64,000 nucleotides of DNA from Pseudorasbora parva. Its lineage: Eukaryota > Chordata > Actinopteri > Cypriniformes > Gobionidae. The notes below the pieces were generated by a model, which was not told the origin of the DNA, did no database searches, and saw only the letters and a program-made list of their open reading frames with translations. Made by a program: the position numbers and the translations under genes. Shown one piece after another: positions 37,187-48,721 of this stretch. The DNA is taken from the NCBI RefSeq assembly GCF_024679245.1, contig NC_090176.1:47073086-47137085 (forward strand). Reading direction: 5' to 3'. Every line of letters begins with the position of its first letter. Position 1 is the first letter of the stretch.

Positions 37187-37544
37187 TTTGAACAAAAAGC
37201 TGAGAAAAATCATGTGTTTATCAAAGATTACGTCTGGATAAGATTGAGGACGATAATCAAAATACAGATAGAGTAGTCCATTTCATTTAGTAACATTAGG
37301 CAGTTTTGATTTATATGCTGTTTAATGTTGGTCACGTTAATTTACATACATAAATTATTACAAATGCTATCGCTTGTTTCTGCTTTTTCGCGTATGCTTT
37401 GATCAGGAGATCCTGTACTTTTTCAGAAGATGTGTAATAGCACCCCCTATCGTATAACAGTGATAACATGGAAAGACAGAAATGTCCAGCAATGGAGGGG
37501 AAAGCGATCAAATTTAATAGTCACATTAGTTCCTCAAATCTCAT
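37187..37544. other. No feature recognised
   Basis: Unassigned. Sits between the microsatellite and the LINE. Confidence 0.4.
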
Positions 37545-38366
37545 AGACATGGACTGCAAGCCACAAAGATTGGAGTAATCTTTGATGACCAGCTGTCCTT
37601 CAAAGACCACATCTCAAAGACAGCTTGGTCATGCAGGTTTGCATTGCACAACATCAGGAAAATCAAACCGTTCCTTACAGAGCATCCAACACAGCTTCTT
37701 GTCCAAGCCCTGGTCATTTCTAGACTTGACTATTGCAATGCGCTTCTGGCGGGACTTCCATCTTGTGCAATCAAACCGCTGCAAATGATCCAGAACGCTG
37801 CGGCACGTCTTGTATTCAATGAGCCCAAAAGGGCTCATGTCACACCTCTATTCATCTCTCTGCATTGGCTACCACTCGCTGCCCGGATCAAATTCAAAGC
37901 TCTGACTCTTGCTTATGGATCTTCCACAAGCTCAGCACCCGCATACTTCGACTCACTCCTACGAGTCTACACACCCAGCGAAGGCTAATGAGCGAAGGCT
38001 TGTGGTACCATTACAGAGAGGCATGAAATCCCTCTCCAGAACTTTTTCTTTCATCGTTCCTGGTTAGTGGAACGATCTTCCACCCTCCATACGCACGACA
38101 GAATCACTCACTTCATTCAAAAAACTCATATCTTCCATGAGCACTTAATCCTACATAAATAAAAAAAAAAACCTCTTTCCTCCTCTATTTCTCCTTTCTT
38201 CTTCCCTTTTCTGGTTTTTGCTACTCTGAGTAGTATACAAATCTTGGTATTTAGGGCACTTTTTGTGTTTTGTTGCCTCTTCTTGACGGATCGCTTCCTG
38301 TTCTCCTGAGTTGTAAGTCGCTTTGGATAAAAGCGTCTGCTAAATGCATAAATGTAAATGTAAATG
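37545..38366 (+). pseudogene. 5'-truncated L2 LINE, reverse-transcriptase C-terminus
   Basis: An open frame from about 37569 to 37988 gives GVIFDDQLSFKDHISKTAW, LVQALVISRLDYCNALLAGL, IQNAAARLVFNEPKRAHVTP and LFISLHWLPLAARIKFKAL, the thumb/connection region of an L2-clade reverse transcriptase. A stop and frameshift near 37988 separate this from a further C-terminal piece (RRLVVPLQRGMKSLSRTFSF, and later WNDLPPSIRT). The 3' UTR ends in GTAAGTCGCTTTGGATAAAA, GCGTCTGCTAAATGCATAAA and (TGTAAA)n at 38313-38366. The endonuclease and RT catalytic core are absent. It is a close relative of the minus-strand copy at 18400-19180 and similarly truncated. Confidence 0.92.
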
Positions 38367-40036
38367 TCAAAATATCTTTAAATATTCTCTTTAGCTCACT
38401 AGAATTTGATCATTAGACATGATGGAATGCTGCTTTGGAAGCTGGAATCAGTTTCATTAAGATGCAAAAATGCTGTGAAGTCCCTGACTGACAGAGCAGT
38501 GAAGCAGCAAGGACACTGCCTTTTGTTTCACCTCATATCGTAAGTTATGCATTTATCCTGGCCTTCTTTGTTCCTCCCATCTCTTCAGCATTAAAATATG
38601 ATGAAAGCACCCAGCACGTCCACACAGTCACCCCTCCTCCAGATGATTACAATGATGATGGAGACGAGCATCTTTCTAATTGGCCCCTGGTTCAAAACAA
38701 AGTAAAATAGATCTGATTCGGCTGGCAAATCAAATATTCATGACCTCATTAAAGACTTTATTTAGTTGATTCTACTCGAATCCTATTAATCCTACTCGGT
38801 CCCTTCATGCCACGGCGCAGCGAACAGCAACAGCAGCAATATTTTAGTGTTAATTAATATGGTATTCATGATCCACTTCCCCATTAAGCCTAATTTGGCT
38901 CATTCCGGGGTCTCACTTTTGCACACAGCTTAATTTCAACTCCACGTCTTTGGCATCCGTATGCGTTTCTCAGTTTCCGCCGATGTAAATGTCAGACTTA
39001 CTGATGCGTGCTATTTCACGGGAAATTAGAGCCCTGCGAATCTTGTTGCAGAAAGGTCAGATAGAATCTTTTCTAATGAAACAGTTTTGACCTGATTAAT
39101 ACATCTCCGCCTGTGACGGGTGAAGACTCGCACATTAAAGCGCCATAACCGTCTCCGCTCAGGCTGCACGAATATCCAAGCTCATAATACTTATGATAAC
39201 GTGCATTGATCATTTCACAAGCAGCGAACAGAGAATGTGTTTTTGGATTCTAACACCCCTGTCCTCTTCCATAAAACCCACTGCACTCATTTGTAAACAA
39301 ACTGTCATATGAAATGATGAATGTGTTTAATTTCCTCCAATCTGTAGAAGAGAAAACCGGACCAGATGAAAATGCTTTTTGAAAACTGAAGCGTCACGCC
39401 TCTCCGTCTGAGCATCGCCGGCTCCATGGCGACAGCTATTAACCAAGCAAAGAATTACAAGAGTGAAATATTCATTCTTTTCAAAACATGGCTAAGATCG
39501 AGAGTTATTGTAGAGATATTAATTGCTCCTGACAGCTGATAACTAGTGGCATGGAACTGCAGGGTAATTAAGGAGGTAGATTAATCACATTTACCGTTCC
39601 GGTGGTATCTAAGTGACAGGCCAGAGATAGGCAGACATTCCCCGCCGAGATGAAATCGGCTCTTAAACTGCTTACAGGCTCCTAGCTGGAATACACAATG
39701 GGCCTGAATGTCACATCAATGATGGCAGCATCGCATACGCTACAGACAGAAGCTCTTGGACGTAAAATGGCTGTGCGAGCAAAGTCGTTTAGTGGATTGC
39801 ACTGCCATAAAAGACTAATAAAGATGCAAGATTTATTTGTAAGAGGACTTTCACTCTCTTTAAAAGAAGAAAAAGCAGGCATTTATGCAAAGCTATAATG
39901 CAGCCCGAATGACTGCAAATTAGCAATGCACTACAGACTCCTCAGCAGTCGAGCAGGTAAAAACCAGCATCAAAACTAGAGCCTGCATGAACTCACAAAC
40001 TCAACTCCAGGCTCATTGGTTCTGTATTGCTGACTC
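38367..40036. other. Repeat-poor block, candidate conserved non-coding DNA
   Basis: About 1.6 kb without microsatellites, MITE ends or LINE tails, which is unusual in this window. The text is compositionally balanced and has many TAAT/ATTA cores (ATTCATGACCTCATTAAAGA; GTGTTAATTAATATGG; GGGTAATTAAGGAGG). No exon-like frame exceeds about 66 codons. Enhancer function is only an inference. Confidence 0.35.
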
Positions 40037-40040
40037 AGAG

Positions 40041-41666
40041 ATAGTTCACCCAAAAATTAAAATTCTTCATTGATTACTCACCCTCATGTCATTCAAAACC
40101 AGTAAGCCATTTGTTAATTTTTTGTCTGAAAAATTAAGATATCTTTGATGAAATCTGAGAGCTTTCTGTCCCTCTATTGACAGCTACCCAACTGACGCTT
40201 TGACACTTCAAACATTTCATGAAGAGATGAATCCATATGAAGCGAGCGGTTTAGTCAAAAGTTTCTGAAGAGACTTGATTGTTTTATATGGTGAACAGAT
40301 TTAGACTTTTATTCACGTTCATCAACTTACACATTAGCTGTGGTAAACGGAAGCTCAATCATGTTCACTTGATGTGGGAGAACCAATGAGGTTCGTTCTT
40401 GTGTTACGCAGCACATTTGACCTTGAGCGAGAACCAATGAGGTTCATTCTCGTGTTACGCAGCACGTTTGACCTTGAGCGAGAACCAATGAGGTTCATTC
40501 TCAAGTTACGCAGCACGTTTGACCTTCAGCGAGAACCAATGAGGTTCATTCTCGTGTTACGCATCACGTTTGACCTTCAGCGAGAACCAATGAGGTTCGT
40601 TCTCGTGTTACGCAGCACGTTTGACCTTCAGCGAGAACCAATGAGGTTTATTCTCGTGTTAAGCAGCACGTTTAAGCTTCAGCGAAAACCAATGAGGTTC
40701 ATTCTCGTGTTAAGCAGCACGTTTAAGCTTCAGCGAAAACCAATGAGGTTCATTCTCGTGTTAAGCAGCACGTTTGAGCTTCAGCGAGAACCAATGAGGT
40801 TCATTCTCGTGTTAAGCAGCACGTTTGAGCTTCAGCGAGAACCAATGAGGTTCATTCTCGTGTTACGCAGCACGTTTGACCTTCAGCGAGAACCAATGAG
40901 GTTCATTCTCGTGTTACGCAGCACGTTTGACCTTCAGCGAGAACCAATGAGGTTCATTCTCGTGTTAAGCAGCACGTTTGAGCTTCAGCGAAAACCAATG
41001 AGGTTCATTCTCATGTTAAGCAGCACGTTTGAGCTTCAGCGAGAACCAATGAGGTTCATTCTCGTGTTAAGCAGCACGTTTGACCTTCAGCGAGAACCAA
41101 TGAGGTTCATTCTCGTGTTACGCAGCACGTTTGACCTTCAGCGAGAACCAATGAGGTTCATTCTCGTGTTAAGCAGCACGTTTGACCTTCAGCGAGAACC
41201 AATGAGGTTCATTCTCGTGTTAAGCAGCACGTTTGAGCTTCAGCGAGAACCAATGAGGTTCATTCTCGTGTTAAGCAGCACGTTTGACCTTCAGCGAGAA
41301 CCAATGAGGTTCATTCTCGTGTTAAGCAGCACGTTTGACCTTCAGCGAGAACCAATGAGGTTCATTCTCGTGTTATGCAGCACGTTTGACCTTCAGCGAG
41401 AACCAATGAGGTTCATTCTCGTGTTAAGCAGCACGTTTGACCTTCAGCGAGAACCAATGAGGTTCATTCTCGTGTTACGTAGCACGTTTGAGCTTCAGCG
41501 AGAACCAATGAGGTTTGTTCTCTCACGTGTCAAACAGGTTCTTTTGAGCTTCGGTTTATGTTCACTGATCAATGTTAATATGTAAATAACAGCACAAATT
41601 AAATCTGTTCATCATATGAGGATGGGCAATTAATGACAGAAGTTTAATTTTTGGTGAACTATCCCT
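40041..41666. mobile_element. TTAA-type MITE expanded by a minisatellite
   Basis: The left end ATAGTTCACCCAAAAATTAA is answered by the right end TTTTTGGTGAACTATCCCT, followed by TTAA at 41667-41670. The left TTAA has decayed. Most of the 1.6 kb is the 51-bp array. Confidence 0.75.
40380..41530 (+). repeat. 51-bp minisatellite, 22 full units
   Basis: The unit begins GAACCAATGAGGTTCATTCT and continues CGTGTTACGCAGCACGTTTG and ACCTTCAGCGA. Twenty-two units start every 51 bp from 40380, with a partial 23rd at 41502. Variants are patterned: ACGC/GACC units, AAGC/GAGC units, and two adjacent units with a HindIII site (TTTAAGCTT). Because 51 is divisible by three, one plus frame stays open for 403 codons as a 17-residue repeat (EPMRFILVLRSTFDLQR). 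It lacks any gene context and is judged fortuitous. Confidence 0.95.
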
Positions 41667-41670
41667 TTAA

Positions 41671-42599
41671 ATACTTAGCCGCTGGTTGATTTTTTTGCTC
41701 CATGCTTTTGGACATCACACATATGAGAAGTGAACATATGGGGATTTCTTTCCAAAAAAAAAGACAATCCTCTGAAAGTCAAAACAGGTAGGATGGATGC
41801 TGTTTTATTTTGAAACAGACAAGCCACCTGTGGTTATGATTACAATACAGTGAATACACAGGTGAAAATAATATAAGAAAATAAAGTAAGTGTGGCTAAC
41901 TGGCCTGCATAAGTAGTAAAAGCAGCACGGTACTCAGTTATAAATATCTAAGAAACCTGTTCTGCTTTTTGTTACTCTGTAAATAATACAACAATCTTTC
42001 TGTGTTGATGACTTTGCCAGGCATTTTTTTAAATGGATGTAATCCTGAGATTTGCAAACCTTTTTAAATGTTTAATACAGTTACTTACATTATACAGAAG
42101 GCCTAAAAAGGAAAGAAATCTATGTTTGTCAGGCAGACCTGAATGAATGTTGAGCCAACATTCAAAAGACAGAAAAATAGCATCAATAAAATGATACAGA
42201 AAAAACAGAAGGAGAATGGCAACGGACGGCAAGGAGTGAGTCAGAACCGTTATGAAGGCATCAGATAAACTGACAGAGAAGGACAAAAAGAACGAGAGTG
42301 ACTGGAAAGAGAAAAAGGCACAGTAGAGGAAGGAGAGGAGAGCTCATTTAGAAGGAAAAGCATGAAACAGACTGTGAGTAGGTGCTGGATGGCACGCCTG
42401 CTCTGAGCTACACAATTACTTCCAGCCTGGTGATAGATGGACAGTGATACAGCTGGATGATGATGGGATGCCTGTCAGAGCACAGAGGATCCACATATGG
42501 ACATTGGGCAAATAATTGAGAGCCGTTTCCATGTCTCTCCATGTTCCAGCCAGAAGCTCATGCACCTGAACCTGGAGATGGGCAGTATGACACATCTTA
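41671..42599. other. No gene recognised
   Basis: Unassigned. GA-rich at 42290-42350. No exon supported. Confidence 0.4.
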
Positions 42600-43020
42600 T
42601 ATTTTATATAACAGTACAGTACACCCTAACGTTCAAAAGACACTGATCAAAAGTGACAGTAAAGACATTTATGATGTTACAAAAAAAATACATTTACAAA
42701 ATACAAAGGAGGGTCTTTTGAACTTTCTATTCATGAAAGAATCCTGAAAAAGCAACACTGCTTCCACAAAAATGTGAAGCAACACAACTGTTTTCAACAT
42801 TGATGAATATAGAAATGTTTCCAGCAGTTGATCATTTCTGAAGGATCATGTGACACCGAAGACTGGAGTAATGATGCTGAAAATGCAGCTTTTACAGGAA
42901 TAAATATTCACATAGAAAGTAGTTATTTTAAATTGTAATATTTTATAATGTTACTATATTTTCAAATAAATGCAGTCTTGGTGAGCATTGGAGATTTTTG
43001 TCAAAAACATTTAATAAAAC
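42600..43020 (-). mobile_element. MITE (CACTACC family), reverse copy
   Basis: CGTTCAAAAGACACTGATCA, AAAGTGACAGTAAAGACATT, GAAGGATCATGTGACACCGA and ATGCAGTCTTGGTGAGCAT are in the order expected for the reverse of the 8525-9090 family. This is the most complete copy here. Confidence 0.7.
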
Positions 43021-43560
43021 CTTTTAACAGAAGTGTAGCTGTGCTCAAAGGAAAGTCAACAAGAAAATGGTTAATATATTAAATAGTCAATGGCGCCAAA
43101 ATGGGATATGCAACATACGCAACGAAAAATCATATCTTGTTGGCAACCTCCCACTCCTTCCTTCCAAACCTTGTGAAATCAAAATTGGACCTTTGTGGCT
43201 TGTAGTCAATGTCGGTTAGTTTTGAGCTTATCTAATTGCTAAGGCAATGTTTTAATGTATTGACTGCCTCGTAATGCACCTTATAAGGCAATATCTCATA
43301 AACGGTTGTAAATTGTAAACACTAACACTCAAAAATAATGAATGGGTTTGAGTAGAGTCAACTCAAATTAAACATAATATCTCTGCAGTGTATGTAGATA
43401 GAAACAGCTCATTCTAAAGGTAATAAAAACATAACGGTTCATTATGTAAGGTCTTTATACACCACTGAATAATAGTTATGTATATTATATTGTATTTATG
43501 TCAATAGATCCTCATAAATACTACACACTGCACCTTAAACATATGAATTAGCTTACTCAA
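43021..43560. repeat. Fragment of a TTAA-type element
   Basis: The right end CACACTGCACCTTAAA resembles a decayed CACCT|TTAA terminus. Interior text (AAAAACATAACGGTTCATTA, TGTAAGGTCTTTATACACC) is of the type that occurs in cyprinid non-autonomous elements. The left end is unclear. Confidence 0.45.
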
Positions 43561-44750
43561 ATATCAAGATGAGAGCATTAAAATGTATGAGTAGAAAATA
43601 AAAATCTGCAAGTTCTGCTTAATTAGGCTTTCATTTTCTTAACCTAAAGTTTCTTTAAAAAGTATGCAATGGAATACCTCATTAAACTTTGCCAAATTAT
43701 TTGTGTTACAGTGCACAGTTATAACACAATTCAATAGTTATCTATTCATTGTTACACTTTAAGAATAATGCATTAGAACACGACAAAACTATTTCAGATG
43801 TAATCAGCAAATATTATAATAGAGTTCAAAATAAAATAAATTAAACATAACTTTAAGTAAAGTGTAACCAAAACTTCAAAAGCATCAAAACAGGAAAGAA
43901 AAGCGCACTCGTCAGGCCACTTCATCCAGCGTAGCCTGGCAGGTAATACTGGGACAGATCCAACTTCATCATGTCCTATTTCTACAAACTTGTGTGCTTG
44001 TTGTTGTATTTAAGCGTTCCTGTTATGCATTATTAATCTGGACTTTCTTTTACATTCAGAACCAAAGAAAATGTGAAGAAACAGGAACAATGTGACACAA
44101 AATATGCCTTTTCACAGTCAAAGGTACTTATAAATCCAAATAATTAAAAATACAATTACAGTGTGAGCAATAACAAAACAGGTGGCCAATTATTTTTGCC
44201 CTGCATTGTACAGAAACTTCTGTTTTCATTAAAAAAATAATTTAGAGACTGGATAATTGGGAACCATTGCAGAGAAAACTAAAGTTACAATAATGATGAT
44301 GTACTTCTCCACTTTTATTATGCGAGACGCACTACGCATCTACGCACTTCAATAAAGCCTAATCACTATTATCTTTATAAATCATAGTCGAGTAGATCTT
44401 CCATTTAATATATCTCTAATCAAGCCATTACTGAATCTTGTCAAGGAAGTCAGTGCAATTTATTGCTAAACTAACTATATTAAATGATGCAGATGCTTCA
44501 GTGGCACACGGCGGTTTCATTTTTTTTAATGAAGATAGACAAAAAGACATTATAATAAATCTGGAACAAACAAACAAACAAACAAAACAAACAAGCAGTC
44601 TAGAGGTGAAACTTCCCTCTTATATTGTGTGTTTACATAGTTTGCATTAAACTCTAATTAGGAGAAAACTATGCTAATGAGGATGGCAGAGCTAATTTCG
44701 TTTGAGAATTTGACATGAACGATTTGAGTTCATCTTAAAATCTCTTTGAC
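43561..44750. other. No gene; repeat-poor
   Basis: No recognised repeat apart from a short (AACA)n patch at 44566-44596. 44220-44520 is complex sequence that might be conserved non-coding DNA. Confidence 0.35.
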
Positions 44751-44858
44751 TTAAAGGAATACGCCGCCTTTTTGGGACTTTATCTTATTCACCGTATCCC
44801 CCAGATTTAGATAAGTCCATACGTACCATTTTTATGGGTGTCGCGGCGCTATGATTTA

Positions 44859-45060
44859 TTTTATTTAACCTTTATTTAACCAGGTTAGTCTCATTGAGAT
44901 ATCGCTTTTCAAGAGAGACCTGGCCAAGATAGCAGAACAAATTATATCACAAAATCACAAAACAAACATAAAAAAGGGAAAAGACTAGTCATGTGCATTT
45001 CAATTAAATAAAAATTACATTAATTAAAACATTTGCATGTGTGGATGGACTCATTTTCTA
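44859..45060 (-). mobile_element. LINE 3' end, minus strand
   Basis: Minus-strand reading: TTGGCCAGGTCTCTCTTGAA, TCTCAATGAGACTAACCTGG, TTAAATAAAGGTTAAATAAA. This is a very common teleost LINE 3' end with a TAAA tail. The 5' part is absent. Confidence 0.6.
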
Positions 45061-45340
45061 TAGATTTAACATAACCTTTAAAGGTTTCATATAACAGTAC
45101 ATGCACTTTTACAAGCTGATTGTATGGAAATGTGTTGGCAGTGCCTGTATACAAACATCCTATAATGATAAAAATCCATCAAAAGTTTTTTTTAAAATCT
45201 CCTTATATGTTTTCCCCTGTCTCAAATCGAGCCGTTCGATGTGTGACATCACAAGGTTGGACACCCCTTCCACGACTGTTGATTGACAGCAGCGTTTCAT
45301 CTCAGACCCGCCCCCTGAGCGAGCGTAAGCTGTCGTCATT

Positions 45341-45382
45341 ACCATAGACATCATAGGTTTCAAATCTATGTGATGTCTATGG
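45341..45382. repeat. Perfect 13-bp hairpin
   Basis: ACCATAGACATCA and TGATGTCTATGGT are exact inverted copies with a 16-bp spacer. Confidence 0.85.
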
Positions 45383-45498
45383 TCGTTACAGTCCGCCATT
45401 GTATAAGTAGACGCTGAGCGATTGTAGTGTTCTGTTCTTGGGTGTAATAATGAACAGAGCAGTCATTATTTCTACTGGTTGAGCCATAGCATTCAGTT

Positions 45499-45681
45499 TT
45501 CCTTTAGCTCAACCAGTAGAGCGTAGCGCTAGCAACGCCAAGGTCAAGGGTTTGATTCCCAGGGAAAGCTAGAACTGATAATAATGAAAAAATGTGTGCG
45601 ACTGTACATACAATGACTGTCCATTGAATGCAATGTAAGTCGCTTTGGATAAAAGCGTCTGCCAAATGCATAAATGTAAAT
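45499..45681 (+). mobile_element. tRNA-derived SINE with L2 tail (HAmo-like)
   Basis: The head is tRNA-like. TAGCTCAACCAGTAGAGC is an A box, and GGTTTGATTCC is a B box with one C-to-T change from the consensus. CGCTAGCAACGCC lies between them, as in the anticodon region. The 3' tail GTAAGTCGCTTTGGATAAAA and GCGTCTGCCAAATGCATAAA is nearly the same as the ends of the L2 copies at 38313 and 18400, so L2 machinery probably moved it. Not a functional tRNA, since the acceptor stem is not paired. Confidence 0.85.
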
Positions 45682-45907
45682 TCTGATGTTCCTAAATTTG
45701 AACATTTAATTCAGCTGCTCCTGAATAAAGATCTGTACCAGCTCTCCGTGTTAATGCTGCCCCTCCACAAGAAGTTGAAACGCTTCACGATGAACTGCAG
45801 CTAAAGTTTACAGAGTAACGTTAAGTTAAATTACGGCATGCTTTCTATGTATGATGTTCTCAATATAATTCATAATCCCACGTTTATAATGAACAACACA
45901 TTACAAA

Positions 45908-46745
45908 TAGGGATGTTAACCGATGACCGTTTGACCGATGGGTTACAGTATCAACGTTAACCGATCAAAGTTGTCGGTAAAAAAAAAAAAAGATCTCTAA
46001 ATTAGGCTATTATAGAGTGTGGACTAAACGCTACAGTTAGCTGTCTCTTTTCAAAATCTTTTTGTGTGAAGTGAACAAATCCCTGACACTCAATTTTTCA
46101 TAACTCGCCTGTTTGTACTTAATAAACCAATAAAAACATTTGGCGCGAGGTCACAGCGTTTGAGTTTGTGCGCTCACAAGGTTTGCAAAAAGTTAACACT
46201 CGAGGTTAGAGTCAGGGCAGACGACAGTATGAAGCGTGCATTTCGCATAAGATGGGCTTACATTTGGAAATGTATTATATCTACATTTCAGTGGTAACAC
46301 ATAAGGTGTTGATCATCATCTTTCTTTATTATTGTTAGCACTACCTCGAACTAAAGCGGTGTCTCTTCGGAGCTGTCATTTTCTTAAACAAGCCGTGGCA
46401 ATGTTTCAAATGAGCTATAACACTAGACAAATGCCTTTATTTTCAACGCGATCACCTTGTACCCAAACCATTTCAAAACTAAGGAGCCTTTTGTTTGTCA
46501 ATAACAAACCAGCTCCTCGGCTCCGCGTTTGCGGGACTGTAGGGGATTTTTAAAAAAGTGACATGAGTGGAAGGGAGGCGGCGGCACCAGGACAGTGTGT
46601 GTTAAAGCGAGATGCAGAGCAGCAGAGAGATGCGACAGAGTTGCGAAATTGCAGGCGCGGCTTACGGCTGTTATTTCAAATAGCGCAGCATATTTTAAAC
46701 TAATCAGTTAACAGGTTTCAACCGGCTAATGAGGCTCAGTGGTCG
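45908..46745. repeat. Probable hAT-like element
   Basis: The left end ATAGGGATGTTAACCGATGA is hAT-like. AGTTAACAGGTTTCAACCGG near 46707 may be a decayed right end. The target duplication is not visible. Confidence 0.35.
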
Positions 46746-47471
46746 GTCAAGGAAATATTTAGTTTTCGCTATCTGTGTACGCTGGTTTTAAAGTCAGCGT
46801 GGATGTGGTAAGTTAACACCAAGCTTATTTATGTAGATGGTTTATAATGGTGTCTGTTACTGTCTAAATAAATTGTGTTGTAACAGTTATTACAATGCCT
46901 AGATAGCGTTACGCATCACTGACAAACCGACATTAACAGAAAAAAAGTTTTTATTGGCATTAGCTGTAACATCAATCCGTCAATGAACTAATGTATACAT
47001 CAGTAAACAACACATAGCATTTGCGCTAACATTACCCTACCAGTACATAAAGATAGATCAAAGTGACATTACGTTAACCAACCATTCAGAAACGTCCTGT
47101 TTAGCCTTAAATGACGAATTTCGTTGGAGCCGTCATCTTGTCCCGGTCCAACTCCGGTTCAAATTGATAGAGTTGATCTTTTCTACGGTCTATGATCTGT
47201 CCTCTCAGAGACTCGTGTAGCAGTTCTTTCGCCTCTGTTGTCAAGGGCAACACTCCTCATGCTGCCCCACCCAACAGAGAGGCGGGGTCATTCTTCATTT
47301 AAAGCCGTATGCACTAGAATGGCTTGGTGAAAACTGAGATGTTTTTGACCAGGTAAAATTAGTGTTTTCTTACGATACTAATGATAATTTTTAATTAAAG
47401 TATATTACAAAGTTTTCATTGAGACACTAAAGAATCATATTAACTTGTATAAAAATGGCATTATGATCCCT
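46746..47471. repeat. Fragment ending CCCT|TTAA
   Basis: It ends GGCATTATGATCCCT before TTAA (47472-47475), which indicates another TTAA-type element whose left end was not located. Confidence 0.4.
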
Positions 47472-47893
47472 TTAAACTCATTTAAGGAAATTAGACTTTA
47501 TAGTTTCAGTGTTTTCTGTATCAACAAACATAAAAGCTTTTTTGAACATCTCTGTCTGGGCTTTAGGTACATTCAATGAAATTATTTTCTGGGACCTTAA
47601 ACTGGAAGTACTCTGTGTAAAACAAAAACTGGATATGTAACCTTCTAGCCTGCCTATGATACCCTTATATATAAATATATAAAGTTGAAACACAGATACA
47701 GAAGCAATGATATTACGCAGCACCTGAAAATATAGGCTAACTTCTGTCTGAAGTGGTTTTCCTCCAGTCTTTGTGCTACGCTAGGCCATAGCGGTGAGTG
47801 CGTCAGACACAGTTATGGCATGCATGGAAATAAAAATGGTATTTATGAATTTATCTAACTGGGGGAATATGGTGAATAAGATAAAATGTTCCT

Positions 47894-48374
47894 TTCATTG
47901 CTAACTTTGGTATCCAGGCAAATATAGAGAAAACATGTTTGTATGCTGTACTACAGCCTAAAGGGTAAAAGGCACGTTTGACTTTATTCTACTAAATGGC
48001 ACAAAAATTCAGCTCAGCACTTCTTAACATCCGCTTCTGATGATGCACATGGGCGTTTGGCTGATCTGATGTTGATTCTGCACTAATTTGATCTAATAAT
48101 GTTTTTTAAAATGTTTTACATTTATGTTGCAAATGATAATGGCCAAAATCATTGAATATATTTTGAGACAAAAGTCTTCTTAATGATTTTCGGTTTGGTT
48201 CAAGGTAATTAAAGCAACAGTTTTTCTATATTGCAAGAGTGTGTAAAAGCACGGTATTTGGGGTAAAAGGCGCCCCTGCTGTTGGGGCAAAAGGCACAAT
48301 AATTAACATAAGACGAGACATAGCTGGCCTACTTTTCTATTTGTTGGTTAGATTCAGATGGCAAATATCAGATG
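47894..48374. other. No gene recognised
   Basis: GGGTAAAAGGC motifs recur at about 47960, 48260 and 48285. Related GGGGTAAAAGCC text returns at 49070, after the hAT-like MITE, so one diverged repeat may span the interval. Confidence 0.4.
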
Positions 48375-48721
48375 CGGACAGTAGTGAAGTATTTTTACTC
48401 TACTTAAGTACATTTTTCAAACATTCCAAAGCATAATATTGTACTTTTTACTGCACTAAGTTTCATATTGAATATAATTTAATACTTGCATAAATTTGTT
48501 TTACTGCAGTCTTTTACTCACGGAAAAGTAATTCAAAGAAAGAAAGTACTAAATGTTTAATGTCATTAATTATTAAAGATAAAAAAGAAAATGTATTTAT
48601 GAAATGTAAGTGCAGTAAAAAAGTACGACATTACGCTTTGGAATATAGTGAAGTAAGTTTTCCAAAGAAAAACACTGATAAATGTACTTGATAGAAAGTA
48701 AAAATACTTCACTACTGTCCG
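48375..48721. mobile_element. MITE with 25-bp perfect inverted ends
   Basis: CGGACAGTAGTGAAGTATTT (then TTACT) at 48375-48399 is exactly inverted at 48697-48721. The arms continue with AAGTACATTTTTC against ATAAATGTACTT. The style resembles hAT MITEs, but no 8-bp duplication was found. Confidence 0.8.

Larger units (their letters stand above)
44755..47893. mobile_element. 3.1-kb TTAA-type element filled with insertions
   Basis: The left arm (AGGAATACGCC, then TTTATCTTATTCACCGTATC, CCCCAGATTTAGATAAG) pairs with the right arm (TTATCTAACTGGGGGAATAT, GGTGAATAAGATAAAATGTT, CCT). TTAA precedes it (44751-44754), and a decayed TTCA follows. Inside are a LINE tail, a hairpin, a SINE, a probable hAT-like element and an internal CCCT|TTAA end at 47471. 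Confidence 0.65.

Noticed and set aside
40374..41585. 403-codon open frame as a real repetitive protein gene
   Set aside because: The frame exists because the 51-bp unit is divisible by three and happens to lack stops. It lies between MITE ends, with no splice sites, promoter or poly(A) context that can be supported.
45499..45575. Functional tRNA gene
   Set aside because: A and B boxes are present, but there is no acceptor-stem pairing and no proper anticodon arm. The L2-like tail marks it as a SINE.
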